From Pleurodeles waltl (taxonomy: Eukaryota; Chordata; Amphibia; Caudata; Salamandridae), in NCBI RefSeq assembly GCF_031143425.1, contig NC_090447.1:138093106-138157105 (forward strand): 64,000 nucleotides of DNA. The letters run 5' to 3'. Below, piece after piece: positions 11,516 through 22,966 of the stretch. Each line of letters starts with the position of its first letter. Position 1 is the first letter of the stretch. The notes below the pieces were generated by a model. The model searched no databases. It had not been told where the DNA came from and saw only the letters and a program-made list of their open reading frames with translations. The position numbers and the translations under genes were made by a program.

Positions 11516-12060
11516 CTATTGGTTGTTGCATATGTTGTTGTGATAGGTTGTTGGGAGATGGTCTTTCATTGGTTGCTGGCTCCAGGGCTGGGGTCATGAT
11601 TGGTGGATAGGGCTGGGAATCTGATTGGTTGTTGGTTCTAGGGCTGAGAATCTGATTGGCTGTTGGTTCTAGGGCTGTGATTGGTGGATAGGGCTGAGAA
11701 TCTGATTGGCTGTTGGTTCTAGGGCTGTGATTGGTGGATAGGGCTGAGAATCTGATTGGCAGTTGGTTCTAGGGCTGTGATTGGTGGATAGGGCTGAGAA
11801 TCTGATTGGCTGTTGGTTCTAGGGCTGTGATTGGTGGATAGGGCTGATAATCTGATTGGCTGTTGGTTCTAGGGCTGTGATTGGTGGATAGGGCTGGGAT
11901 TCTGATTGGTTGCTGGTTTTAGGGCTGGGGCTGTGATTGCTGGTCAGGAATAGGGTTATGATTGGTGATTAGGGTTGGGTCTCCCATTAGTTGGTTGAAT
12001 CAGGGCTAGAAATTGGATTGGCTAGGGTTAGGACCAGCTTCTTATTGGCCAGTAGGGCTA
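11516..12060 (+). promoter_or_regulatory. CCAAT-box (ATTGG) array in LINE 5' region
   Basis: About 18 copies of ATTGG (CCAAT on the minus strand) occur in 545 bp. They include five units with an exact 50-bp period starting at 11,678, 11,728, 11,778, 11,828 and 11,878; each unit carries TGATTGGTGG and CTGATTGGCT. The core CTGATTGGCT is a near-ideal inverted NF-Y site. A TATA-like word (CTTATATAAG) lies at about 11,503. I infer a promoter or enhancer module for the LINE; no transcription start can be placed from sequence. Confidence 0.6.
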
Positions 12061-12106
12061 TTAAAGGCTAGGACTCAGGGCGTCTCAGCCCAGGCGTCGA
12101 GGCAAA

Positions 12107-12186
12107 GGGCGGAGAGGACAAGGGCAGCTGCCTGTTTGGGCCTGTAAGGGCGGAGAAGACAAGGGCAGCTGCCTGTTTGGGCCTGT
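12107..12186 (+). repeat. Two GC-rich ~41-bp direct repeats
   Basis: GGGCGGAGAGGACAAGGGCA and GGGCGGAGAAGACAAGGGCA head two consecutive units that both end CTGTTTGGGCCTGT. GGGCGG is a GC-box core. The repeats lie between the CCAAT array and the start of the G-poor region and probably belong to the LINE 5' UTR. Confidence 0.6.
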
Positions 12187-12229
12187 TCGGGACAGATAGG
12201 GACTAGGGACTAGGGACAGAAATGCTGCC

Positions 12230-13480
12230 CAGTTCTCAGTGGACCAAGAATGGTTCCAGCCCCTACACATCCCTCAACATGCAAACACATATGCTACAAA
12301 GGCATCCAACTCTTGCATCACAAACTGACCACAGACAGATTGCATTGCCCATCACCCAACACAATACCCTTTATACAAATCATATACACATATCCCCCAC
12401 AACTACTACAGTCAAACACCTGCCTTCTCACAGCAAACACCACTCTGTCCACTCCCACTAACACAACCTGCCATCACCCACACAACACAAAACTACAGTA
12501 TACATTTCTCTTAGTCTCAGCCTTCCAGATACACACTCTCTGCTCATACTAACCAACACTATCCGCTGTTTGCTCCACACAGACTACCTGTCATAACAAT
12601 GCCCAAACCCTGCCTTCAAACACACCATCTGCAAACACTCTTCCCCTCTCTTCACCAATTACACACAACCATACAATCCCCACATTTCACTCCACCACAC
12701 ATATTACCTCTTCCAGTCATTGCAACTAACACTAACTCCCCTGACACACATCCATCACCTCTTACACACCTCGTACATTCATCTCCAAAACACAACACCC
12801 CATCTAACGCTCAAATTCCGCTCACCAGCACTAACTCACATACAAATCCCTCACCAAAAACAACTACAGCAATATCCTCTCTCACTATTCCACAAAAACA
12901 ATACCGACCACAAACATCAGCACACCAAAGCAACAAAAACTTACATTACACTTATCGTCATACCCACTCCCACCCTCAGGACTACACAAAGAATACAAAT
13001 TCCATCCTATCTCCACCCCTACTTTCTCACTCTTCACAAACACCTACCACAAGCACCCCAACCCAACAACTTTCATTCACTCGCCTCTCCTCCATTGCAC
13101 AATTTAGAGCTTTATATCATGATCCACATGCTCCTCCACCACCCCTAACCCATACTCCATCCACACTAAACAAACGCAAACAAAATAAAAAATATGCCAC
13201 TCATAGTAACCTCGCATCCCCTTGTCTATTACATAATAAAACTACCCTACAAAAACAGTACACTCCTCATGGCTCTCTCAGCCACCAAGTCCACCACCCA
13301 CACACACAGACTCAACAAAATGCCTCCTTAACCTGCTGGAAGAGGAACACTATATTGAAAAGCAAGACTATTGTGAGCCTCAAACAGTTATCACAACTTG
13401 CAACACTCCTGCTTCAAGCTCACATTATACTACTTACCCTTCTCCTAAACAAAACAACATTACCACTAACACACCTTTTC
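12230..13480 (+). other. Strongly G-depleted LINE segment (possible ORF1 region)
   Basis: For about 1.25 kb the plus strand is rich in C, A and T and very poor in G. This suppresses TAG and TGA and leaves long open frames by chance, such as 294 codons at 12,599-13,483 and 142 codons at 12,720-13,148. These proteins are low complexity (Thr, His, Pro, Ser) with no coiled coil, zinc knuckle or RRM visible. The segment occupies the position of a LINE ORF1, but I cannot support either frame as a real protein. Confidence 0.4.
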
Positions 13481-16276
13481 TAAACTGCCAGCTCATAAAT
13501 GCTCGATCACTCTAAAAAAACAAGCACCACATCTACGACCTGCTCACAGACACACAACCTGACTTACTATTCATAACTGAATCCTGGTTGGGAGATGACA
13601 TGGCCCAAGTATTGCACAAAGCCGTTCCTCCAGGCTATCAAACCATCACACAAAACCATATAGGCAAGAGAGGAGGTGGACTAGCTATTATATTCAAACA
13701 GGCATTGAACCTCAGTAAAACAGACAACATCTCCATACAAGGTTGTGAAGCCCTCCTTACCAGATGCCACCCTACTCCAACTTCCTCCTGTAACTTTCTC
13801 CTCTTTTACAGACCTCCACCTAACAACTCCACATTCCCAGATGCTTTTCCAGACACAGTCTCAAACCTTATTACACTATACTCCAACCTATGCATTCTTG
13901 GGGATCTAAACATTTGGTTTGACAAACCCAATATGCCCCATCCAAAAGCTATCACCACTGGCCTAGTTGCATTGAACCTACATCAGATTGTACACAATCC
14001 CACACACATCACTGGTCACATTCTAGATGTCATTTTTGCTAAGCCTGAACTAGTTACTATTCATAGCATCACGCCAATCACTTGGTCAGACCACCATTTG
14101 ATAACTTTCCGACACACAACTCCACAAATCAACACACCCCACAACTACTTACATACATTCAACTATCAACCATGGAGCAAACTCAATTTGGATGACAGCC
14201 AACACAGATCTAGATACAATGAATTCTGTGGCAAAACTTTAAGAGTGGCTACAGGAAGCTTTTGATATCCTAATACCACTCAGAAAAACTAAACACGACA
14301 AAAGAAAACCAACACCTTGGAGAAACACAGAACTTAAAAAGATAAAGCAACAAATCAGAAAGTTGCAGCAGACCTGGCTCAAAACAAACAACAGTGAGGA
14401 CAAACTGCAGCTACACAAACTTAACAGGATATACAAATCATCAATCAAAAAAGCTAAAAAAACGGTACTACTCAGACAGAATTCAAAATGCTCAATCTAC
14501 AACCAAGGAATTTTATAAAATTCTCAATGAATTTTGAAAACCTACGTGCATGGAAGTAAGTCATCCCACTACTCAAGATTTCACAAACAAATTGGCAACT
14601 CACTACACAACCAAGGCAGACACATTGGACTCCTATTTAAAACAGAAGAAAAACATCAGCACCAACCCCTTTCCTAAAATACCCTCTAAGAATAAACCAA
14701 CCCAACCTCTACAGTCCTTCAAACAAACATCACAGGATGAATTTATGGATTTGGTCAAAACAAGCAGACCTTCTGGTTGCCCTTCTGACCCTTGCCCACC
14801 ACAAATCTTCAAGAACATTCTGCTATCTACTTCTGCTGCCACACCTGTAAGAAGAATCATCAACAACTCTTTAACTTCAGGAACTTTTCCTGTAGGCCTA
14901 AAAAAGGCATACATACGACCTTTATTAAAGAAAACAAACCTAGACCCGCAAAACCCCAACAACTACAGACCAATCACAAATGGACCATTCCTGGGCAAAT
15001 TGATAGAAAGAGCAGCATTCGCCCAGATGTCACAATTCATTGAAGACAATTCTATACTTTCAGACTTCCAAACTGGATTCCGCCCAGGAAGAAGCACTGA
15101 ATCAGCACTCCTAGCAATCTGGGATGATCTTAAAAACACAGTCGACCAAAATGGAGTTGCTGCACTACTTCTCTTGGACCTCTTGGCTGCCTTTGATATG
15201 GTTGACCATGACACTCTAATTCACAGACTCCACGAAGCCGGCATACAAGGGATTGCTCTCGACTGGATTACTTCCTATCTTCAAAAAAGATCTAATATCA
15301 TCCTCTCGCCCCCTTCTCGTCCAAACCCTACCTCACAAAAGCAGGGGTCCCCCAAGGGTCAATCATCTCACCTTTGCTTTTCAACATCTACATGATATCT
15401 TTACCAGAAGTGATCAATGATTTCCATCTCACGTGCTACAACTACTGTATGCAGATGACACACAAATACTACTTAAATTAGAATGTCCCAAAACATTGAA
15501 AACTCACAAATCTTCAGTTGCCTCAGAGCCGTTGATCAGTGGATAACCTGGAGCCATCTCAAACTAAATACCTCCAAAACAGAAATACTCATATGTGGTG
15601 ACTGGAAAAGTTATGACCCTCTGTGCGTCTGGCCTGACGATCTCGGACCACCTCCTCAATTATCCAAGGAAGTTAAAAACCTAGGAATCACCATGGATTC
15701 CAAGTTAACTATGAATGCCCAAGTGGACAAATTAGCACGAACAAGCTTCATCACCTTGAAGACTTTACAACGCATCTTCCCCCACCTCGGATTTCCACAC
15801 AAGGTGCAAGCTACTATCTCGCTTGTACTATCCAAACTGGATTATGCCAATGGCTTCTACCATTGATCATCTCTATCTGTTATGAAAAAACTACAACGTA
15901 TCCAGAATTCCGCAGCCAGGCTACTATTACATGTAAAGCCACAAGCCCACGTCTCCCCTGCCTTGAGAGCACTACACTGGTTACCCGTTGCCAGAAGATG
16001 CACTTTCAAGCTGCTTTGTATCACCCACAAAGCTATACATGGAACAGGACCGCTTTTTATCAGAAACAAAATAACCAAATACATCCAACAAAGAAACCTC
16101 CGCTCAAGATTGGCACCCGCCTTAGAACACCACCATACAAGAAAAAGACTATAGGTGGTACATCCTTCTCTGTTCAAGCAGCCAAACTGTGGAATTCATT
16201 ACCCCCAACTATAAGAGCCACAGATAACTTTCTTGTCTTCAGAAAACTACTCAAGAGTTGGCTCTTTCCTTTATAA
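13269..16276 (+). pseudogene. L2-like LINE ORF2: endonuclease and reverse transcriptase
   Basis: The reading starts near 13,269 (MALSATKSTTHTH), shifts frame, and enters the APE endonuclease with NCQLINARSL followed by a TAA stop at 13,513. The endonuclease continues LLFITESWLGDD, GGGLAIIF, YRPPPNN, GDLNIWFD, GHILDVIFA and SDHHLITF, ending its open frame at 14,265. After a frameshift come the linker (PWRNTELKKIK) and the reverse transcriptase: NYRPI, FQTGFRPGRSTESALL, LLLDLLAAFDMVDHDTL, a shifted QGS block, and YADDTQILL near 15,450. The C-terminal domain has LKLNTSKTEIL, GITMDSKLTM, LQRIQNSAARLLLHV, LHWLPVARRCTFKLL and AAKLWNSLPPTIR, stopping at 16,276. It would make cDNA primed at a nicked target. 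At least four frameshifts or stops make it non-functional. Confidence 0.85.
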
Positions 16277-17170
16277 CCACCATATTCAAACAACTATGAA
16301 CTGCATATGCCTATGTTGATAAATATTTATTTCAGATTATGTGTATATTTCTAATTATGTATAGTTTCTTTAAAAAATATGTATCACTACTATGTCATAA
16401 CAATAAAATAAACACACACACTCTTTAAACCTCTTTGACTAAGTATATTTTACCCATGGTTCTAATTAAGTATTCTATGTGCATATGTGTGTGTATTCAT
16501 GTGTGTGTATTCATGTGTGTGTGTATGTATTGTTCGTGGGTCATTGCATGGCTCCTGGGTGGTTTGTTATACTAGATATCTATGAATTCCTGCTCTCATC
16601 TTATCACACTTATCTACCCATCATCATATGTCATGTCTCTATCAAACTATCCTCCATTCTCACTCTGACTCATCCCAAATCCTTTCTACTACTTTCATCT
16701 CCTAAATAACTCTGCCTAAGTTCTTCCCTCCGCTTCCACATCTAACTCACCAAACCTCACTCTACTACGTGACCTCCCACACAACCCTACTAAATTCTCC
16801 CGCATTTATCTCACCCTGCTACTCTGCTCTCCCTAACCCTTCCACATACTCTTCCCCCCTCCATCCCCCTTTACTCATCCCAAGCCTTTGGGTTCAGTAA
16901 ATTAAGGATGTACTCCCAATTAACACTTCTGGATTTCTTTCCTCCTCCACCCCTCCATTACTCCAGTCAATCTAACCAACAAACTCTCATAACCTGGGCT
17001 CAAATTAACTCATAATAATACTAAAACTGTACTCATTATTTCCCGATACTAATCCATCACTAATTCTTGTTGGGTTCCAGAGTAGCGTGCTACTCACCGA
17101 AAAGCGCTTTGACGCCTCATCAGGTGTAGTAAGTGCTATATAAATATGAATACAATACAATACAATACAA
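16277..17170 (+). other. LINE 3' UTR with (TACAA)n tail
   Basis: Non-coding sequence after the ORF2 stop includes a GT-rich microsatellite (about 16,480-16,525) and a C/T-rich stretch. It ends with AAGCGCTTTGACGCCTC, a TATAAATA word and four TACAA units, a style of 3' end shared by L2-group LINEs and their SINEs. The next base belongs to the interrupted transposase exon. Confidence 0.65.
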
Positions 17171-18283
17171 TATGGGTCCCGTCAATGGCCCCAATCATAT
17201 GTGGTATGTGCACCATGGTGTAGAATGCAGCCTTCACAGTGGGCAAATAATCACTGTGGGGGAGTGAGATATAGTTGCTTATGTGTGTCAGCAAGGCAGC
17301 CAAAACTCTGTTCAGCACATTAGAAAACATTGGCTGTGACACCCTGCAGCCAAGCCCACAGTCATCTGGAAAGAACCACTGACCGGGAAGTAGCACACTG
17401 ACAGCAGCTGTTCTGCAGTGGGTATAGCTGTAGTACTATGAATAGCAGGAATTAGATCTGGCTCCAACTGTTGATACAGTTCAGTGATTGTGGCCCTGTC
17501 CAGGCTAAAGGTGAGTATAATGTGGCATTCCTGCAGTGAAGTTAAGTCAACTAGGGGTCTGTACACGGGTGCATGTTTCCTCCTCCTCTGCAGTGAATTG
17601 TATCTAATTATACCAAACATCAGAAGTGTGTCACAACAGGAAGGATGGTCACACAACGTCACAGTACACAGTGCAGTCACATCCAATTCATGCAACTAAT
17701 GATTGTAATTTGCCCCGGTGTCCTCTACATGCCAACGGGCTACTTAATTGATAAATACTATACCTTTGTCATTGTGTCTCACAGATGTAGTTGTAGTCAT
17801 GTGTCGAGATTTGCAGCATCCCTTTGTACACATTCTGTCAAATACTCATCTGTTAGCAGTGCAATAGTATGCGCATGAATGTGAGTGCCAGAGTCTACAA
17901 CCAAACCAAAGTATGTATTGTATTTGAATTGGCTTACTGTGTACCATCGGTGTGCATGACGCACATTGAATTTACCACCATGAGTACCACCATCAGGAAA
18001 TGATAATCACCTGTCCTGTGTGCAGGACAGGTGGAAGTGACCTCACTCCGCCGGCGTTTGGCATCATGGTGGAGGGTGGTCTGCACTGCTGTGCAACGCC
18101 TCATTGATTAACATGGAAGTCTATGGAGCACAGGAGACAATGATGATCACCGCTGGCGGTGATGGTGTTCACCGGTGCAGACGTGACTGCCATTTTCTGT
18201 ATCCTACTTCACTTGATTCCTGATTCTCACCATAAGAACACTTCCACTGCGTATGCTGTGGTGTCCTGTGTCTGGAACCTACA

Positions 18284-21200
18284 ATGGCCCATGCTATAGG
18301 GAAAAGGGCCCCAGCCTTCACATCTGAGGAGGTTGCGCAGCCTGTGAAAGGGGTCCTACCCTTGTATGGACCGGGCTATGTGCATCCAGATCAACAGGTG
18401 AGCACCTCTTGGGTACTTTGAACGCAACATGGCTGTATGAAGATGTACGTGTGTGCAAGCTGTGTGTCATTTGGGCAGTGTATTTATGCTGCATGCAATG
18501 TGTACACAGAGGTACGAGTAATGTGTAAGGTTAACGTGGGAGCTATGCAGTATGTATGCCATTTCTGTAACAGTATGTAGTGTGGAGTTCATGGTGTCCT
18601 TCTGTCTGTATTCCCTATGCAGGTCAGCGCCTAACAGAAGAAAGGGTTATGGTGTGCCATCACCAAAGACGTGCAGACCCTAGGGATACATATCTGGCAG
18701 AGCACCCACTGCAGAAAGAGGCAGGGTGACCTGCGATGCTGGGCCTGGAAAACCGCAGAGCCCAAGCTGGGGACGTCCTCCCAACGAGGGAGGGGTGCCC
18801 ATCGGACCCTGACCCCCTAATGGCTCACATACTGGCGCTGGCCAATCCAGAGGATGGACACTTGAAGGCAGCACAGCAGCCACTGTGTTAAATTCTTTCC
18901 TGCTCTATGCCATGGTGTTTGGGGGCAAGGTTGTAGTCACTGAATGGCCCTAAATGCCCATGTAGCTAATCTTGTTAAGTCCTGCTTGGCAATGGTGAGT
19001 AGTATGTACATTTGGTATTGGCAATTAGTAGATATTCCGTCTTCATCTGAGGACTACGGCCCACATTATGACCTTGGCGGCGGCCAATGTGGCGGCACTC
19101 CCGCCGTGGTCATTTTGAGATCCCCGCTGGGCTGGCGGGTGGAAACCTGGTTTCTGCACGCCGGCCCAGCGGGGATCTCGGCCGCAACACAGGAGCCGGC
19201 GGTGTTGCGGCCGTGCGACGGGTGAAGTTGCACCTGTCGCACTTTTCACTGTCTGCATAGCAGACAGAGAAAAGCTGCACAGGGCCCTGTCAGGGGGCCC
19301 GCAACTCCCCGTACCGCCAGCCTTTTCCTGGCAGTTCAAACCGCCAGGAAAAGGTTGGTGGTAGGGGGACTCGTAATCCCCAGGGCAGCGCTGCTAGCAG
19401 CGCTGCCCTGGTGGATTAGAACCGTCAATAGTAATGACCTGGTATGCACCGCCAGCCTGTTGGCATTGCTTCCGTCACAACAGCCCTGGCAGTCTTGGAC
19501 CACCAGGATTGTAATGACCCCCTACATCCTGAGTCACTGATGTTGTTGTGATGCTCTGATGTCTGCTGTCTAGGTGGTGTGACGTGGCAATTGCACGTTG
19601 TGCAGTCACTTGGTCTGCATTGTGTAGCTGTGCCTTTGTCAACAGGCAGACATGGCTTAGTGAGTCCCAGTAGGTGTACAGATGGTAGTGTTTGACTACA
19701 TTGCAGCTGTTGTTCCCAGGTAATGGTTTGGTATTGTGGTTGTTACTGCAAGGTGTTAGTTCCAGTGAATATAAGTGATGTGTTTGCCATTTGTGCTGTT
19801 GTTGCTGTGATTGACCCTGTGCTCCCATTCTTTCTCCCCATCCTCTCTCCTTTTGTTCTCCAGTCCTTGTGTGCATTACACAATCTGGTGAAGGAGCAGG
19901 GGCACCAGCGAGTGTGGGGCTGCAGCCCACGGGACCCATGAGGCAATGTCAATCGACGGCGAGGGGACCGGTGGGTTGGAGGGTGAGGGGAGCACTACGG
20001 GGGAGAGAGGAGCGACAACTAGTGACTCAGATAACTCCTCCAATGGAAGCTTCCTGGTGGTGGCGGACCCCTCTGGGACCACCCCAGCTACATAATTTTC
20101 TGCTTACCCCTGTATTAGCACCTCCCTCCCCCACCCAGTTACCTGTGCCCCCTCACCCAGGTGAGTGGGTGTCTTCTTCACCACAAGCACCTCAGCCCCT
20201 GCCCCAGTCAGCTCTGCTGCCCTCACTAAGGAGGCTATTGACCTAATGAGATCCATCTCTATAAGGCAGTCAACCATAGTGAATGCCATGCAGGGGATGG
20301 CATCCTAGATGCAGCAATGCAATGCCTACCTAGAGGGCATTCACAATGGCTTGGCTGCCCTACAGAGCTCATTTCAGGCTCTGGCTCCTCTTTGACGGCA
20401 GCCAGTGTCCCTGGTTTTTCCGTCCCCCCTGTTCTCAGTCCAAGAGCCCTCTCTCCCCACCCACCCCAAGCACACATTCAGACCAGCATGCACCCAGGAC
20501 AACAGACAGGACTCACAAAGACAAACACAAGCACTACAGATCATCATTCCACAAGCATACACACAACCAACACACAGAAGCACACGCAACAATAGCCACT
20601 GCCTCCACTGTCTCCCCCTTCATCTCCTCCCTCACAGTCACATCAACAATCACACCTGCAAGCACTGCATCCTCAGCCCCAGATCCTGCCACCTATACAG
20701 CCTTGCCCACAGTCACCACAAGAGCAGACACTCAGACTAACACCCCATTCACCACACGCATAGTCACCACCACCACCATCACAACCACACCCACCTCACT
20801 TGCAGGCACCACCACAACATACATGCACATGACCTGGTTGTCCTCTCCCACCCTGTCTGCCCCCTCCAAAGAAACATAAATGCTCCTATTGAGACACTCA
20901 GCAGCCATCCACCTCACACACGGACACTGTACATGCACCTGCCACCCAGTCAGCACACCTACTCCTCCTCCAACCCCTCCCTATACCTCCACTCCCAAAC
21001 CTCCTCCCACAGTTCGCCCCACTGTACCTAAGAAACTTTTCCTTGCCCGCCTTGACCTCTTCCCACCTTCTGACCCACGCCATCTTGTCCAGAAAAGGAA
21101 AGTCATGCTCCCCCAGCCCAGTACCTCCAGCTCAGAATCCCATCATTGCCCCCCCCCGGTGTAACACATCTCTCCCCCCAGCTAAGACACCTCCCACTAT

Positions 21201-21389
21201 GGAACACAGGACAGCCACTCCTACCCCCCACTCCATGCACACTCCTCCGGCCCCTGAACAGAAGAGGAAAGGGCTGCCCTCTCTCAAACCCAAATCCAAA
21301 GACCCCTCCTTCCAAGAAAAGTCTCCTCATCTCTGACACCTGCCGTGCCCCCTGAGGTGCCTCCCTTCCACGTTGATGTCACTGCCTAG
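18284..21389 (+). pseudogene. Harbinger Myb/SANT-like gene B, element 1
   Basis: Exon 1 is 18,284-18,397 (114 nt): GKRAPAFTSEEVAQPV then YVHPDQQ, ending at a GTGAGC donor. Exon 2 starts at 18,623 after an ATGCAG acceptor and runs to about 18,888, with STHCRKR, DLRCWAWKTAEPKLG and GAHRTLTPLMAHILALANPE spread over two frames. Exon 3 runs from about 19,880 to a stop at 21,387-21,389. It holds an acidic Gly/Ser-rich part, then an AIDLLRS/GQSTIVNAMQG-like helix, then a long Thr/Pro-rich tail ending EVPPFHVDVTA. The trihelix-like N-terminus suggests DNA binding. The whole gene lies antisense inside the first intron of the transposase. It has several frameshifts, and its second intron holds a MITE. 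Confidence 0.7.
19058..19522. mobile_element. Harbinger-type MITE, 465 bp, TAC target duplication
   Basis: It begins GGCCCACATTATGACCTTGG and ends, on the minus strand, GGGGTCATTACAATCCTGG. Identical TAC triplets flank it at 19,055-19,057 and 19,523-19,525. Internal foldbacks include GAGATCCCCGCTGGGC with GCCCAGCGGGGATCTC and GGGCAGCGCTGCTAGCAGCG-type palindromes. It has no coding capacity. It sits in the second intron of gene B in element 1, so it inserted after that element. Confidence 0.85.
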
Positions 21390-22041
21390 TGGAGTCACTT
21401 GGGCTGTCAGACATCAAGTTGGGTCTCTCACTTCGCCATGTGTAGTGGCATGGACACTTTTGGACTGGCCAATGGCCCTTTGTATATGTTGTTCACTGAT
21501 CTTTTGGTTTCTGTTATTCCCACCGGATTACAGTGGTTGGACCAAAGGTATTTGTCCTGGCTTTTTTTACTTCTGGCTTCTATTGTTGTTGTACTGTCAG
21601 CGGATTGTTCTCCATGTGTGGTATGTGTGTGTGGTGTGTGTTGTGCGTGTGGGTGTGTCACTCTCCCCTCCCGCCCTTGTGTGCTAGGTGGCTGTACTCA
21701 CCTTCATCGTCTTCGTCGGCGTTGCTGCTCCTGTACTCCCATTGCGTGTACAGTATCGGCAGGGCTTCTTGTTCAGGTTCCATGGCAGCTGCGGACTCCT
21801 CTGTGTCCCTGGAGGTGAGTGTCTCTTTTTATATGGGTCGTTTCCACCATGCTTTTCATGGTGTTGGTCCCGCCCCAGAAATCCTGGTGGTCTGCTATGT
21901 CGTAATATGGTGTATGGTGAATGACATACCTCTGGGGTGGAGATGGCAACCGCTGTGGTCGGTGGCCTGACCGCACTGGCGGCTGAGGTGGTGCATTGTC
22001 TGTATATGGGAGGGATCACTGCCATGGTCATAATGAGGGCC

Positions 22042-22966
22042 ATCATCTGTGACACTTCACAAGATCCATGAGCACGGCATAAGAACAATCCCTTACGTAA
22101 CCTCACGACATAGTGCCACAAATACTTCAAAGGTACGACTATGCCCTGCTCATTGATGATGTCATTCTGGGATATCAATACCTCATCCTTGAACTGTCAC
22201 TTTAGGAAAGTTCACAATCCATCATAAAAACTGTTTTTTCCTTAGCATCCACTTTTTCAGTGTCAGTGTTTTGGGGAAGTCTTCACCTCCTTAGGAGTAA
22301 TCCGTCTCTAAACACCATGGAGTGTACAACTGTGTAGTTTGCGAAATTGCCGACATTTGGGGGGGTCAACTGTACAGATGTTAAGAGAGGCTGCCACTCT
22401 TGATAGATGTTGTGAGGTGGGCATGCAAAGTACCTTTACTCCTGCCTCCCCACCCCCGCAACACAGCATGTCACAGTCATGTTTTGGGTTTTCATGTCAC
22501 ATTGCTTGTCTCTATGTAGGTTATTTAAGCGGAAGAGAGTTTCTCTGCCATCTATGGAATTTAAGTAGAACTCCCCTATACTTTATTGACATACTGTTTC
22601 ACTCTAGAGACAAAATCATCATTCAAGGGACCTTGTGGGTGAAAGGACCCTTATCCCTACTGTAGAGTTCATTAATTCAGCACCTTCCTCCAAGTGCCAA
22701 TGAATGTATTATGTTGTTTCAAATTCTGACTGAACAAGCTCTGGCTATTTCCTCCTACATTAATGCAAATTCTTTATGTGAGCTACAGTTTTCTAGGACT
22801 GGAGCCCTGTCCAAGGGAAAATAAAAAGTGGATTGAAGCAGGGACAGTGGAGCCATGAGAATACAATACACCTTATTTTCCTACCTTTTACATGCTGGTA
22901 CTGCAACACATCTTGATCAGAAGCCCCTTCTGTGACAAGGGACAGAAGCAACACAGCAGATACTAT
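22042..22966. other. No recognisable gene or repeat
   Basis: Sequence between the right end of Harbinger element 1 and the next MITE. The 108-codon ORF at 22,339-22,665 has no recognisable domain and is not supported by any repeat copy in the window. Confidence 0.4.

Larger units (their letters stand above)
9961..17170 (+). mobile_element. Apparently full-length L2-like LINE, 7.2 kb
   Basis: In order it contains two full and one partial 675-bp monomers (9,961-11,488), a TATA-like word and a CCAAT minisatellite (11,500-11,930), a GC-box-like 44-bp duplication (12,107-12,186), a G-poor segment (12,230-13,480), ORF2 with endonuclease and reverse transcriptase (about 13,270-16,276), a 3' UTR, and a (TACAA)4 tail at 17,151-17,170. 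Both flanks are the same transposase exon, which resumes within a few bases. The ORF2 C-terminus (LQRIQNSAARLL, LHWLPVARR, FKLLCITHKAIHG) is typical of vertebrate L2/CR1-group LINEs. The ORFs carry stops and frameshifts, so this copy is dead. Confidence 0.85.
9273..21783 (-). pseudogene. HARBI1-like transposase, element 1
   Basis: Exon 1 is 21,702-21,783 (start MEPEQEALPILY) with a GTGAGT donor. Exon 2 starts at 17,587 after a CTGCAG acceptor and reads RRRKHAPVYRPLVDL. It runs through EQLLSVCYFPVSGSFQMTVG to GAIDGT at 17,171, where the L2-like LINE interrupts. It resumes at 9,960 with VPPRINEQVYRNRKN, then FPGSVHDAYVLRNSS. Exon 3 (9,273-9,651) holds the GYPNLSWLLTP block, ETF-like RRVIKGTFGLLKARFR and CCMLDNLAL. 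The first two catalytic acidic residues (GAIDGT, SVHD) are present; the Glu position reads KGTF instead of E-TF. The exon 2 donor is changed from GT to TT, and exon 1 has lost one base. Gene B lies antisense in intron 1. The transposase would cut and paste the element in the nucleus. Confidence 0.8.
7578..22041 (+). mobile_element. Harbinger element 1 (long, split by an L2-like LINE)
   Basis: The left end is GGCCCTCATTATGACATTGG and the right end reads GGCCCTCATTATGACCATGG on the minus strand, a clear terminal inverted repeat. Inside are a gene A remnant (to 8,236), the transposase (minus, 9,273-21,783) and Myb-like gene B (plus, 18,284-21,389). Subtracting the LINE (about 7.21 kb) and the 465-bp MITE leaves about 6.8 kb. 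Gene A exon 1 is missing. The flanking triplets differ (TTA left, ATC right), so a target duplication is not visible. One end may have been replaced by recombination or changed by mutation. Confidence 0.75.

Noticed and set aside
11597..11930. Regular 50-bp repeats resembling a CRISPR array
   Set aside because: The whole 50-bp unit repeats without unique spacers, it lies inside a LINE, and there are no cas-like genes.
12599..13483. 294-codon plus-strand ORF as LINE ORF1
   Set aside because: The strand is nearly free of G, so TAG and TGA are rare by composition. The protein is low complexity and overlaps another open frame; no ORF1 domain is visible.
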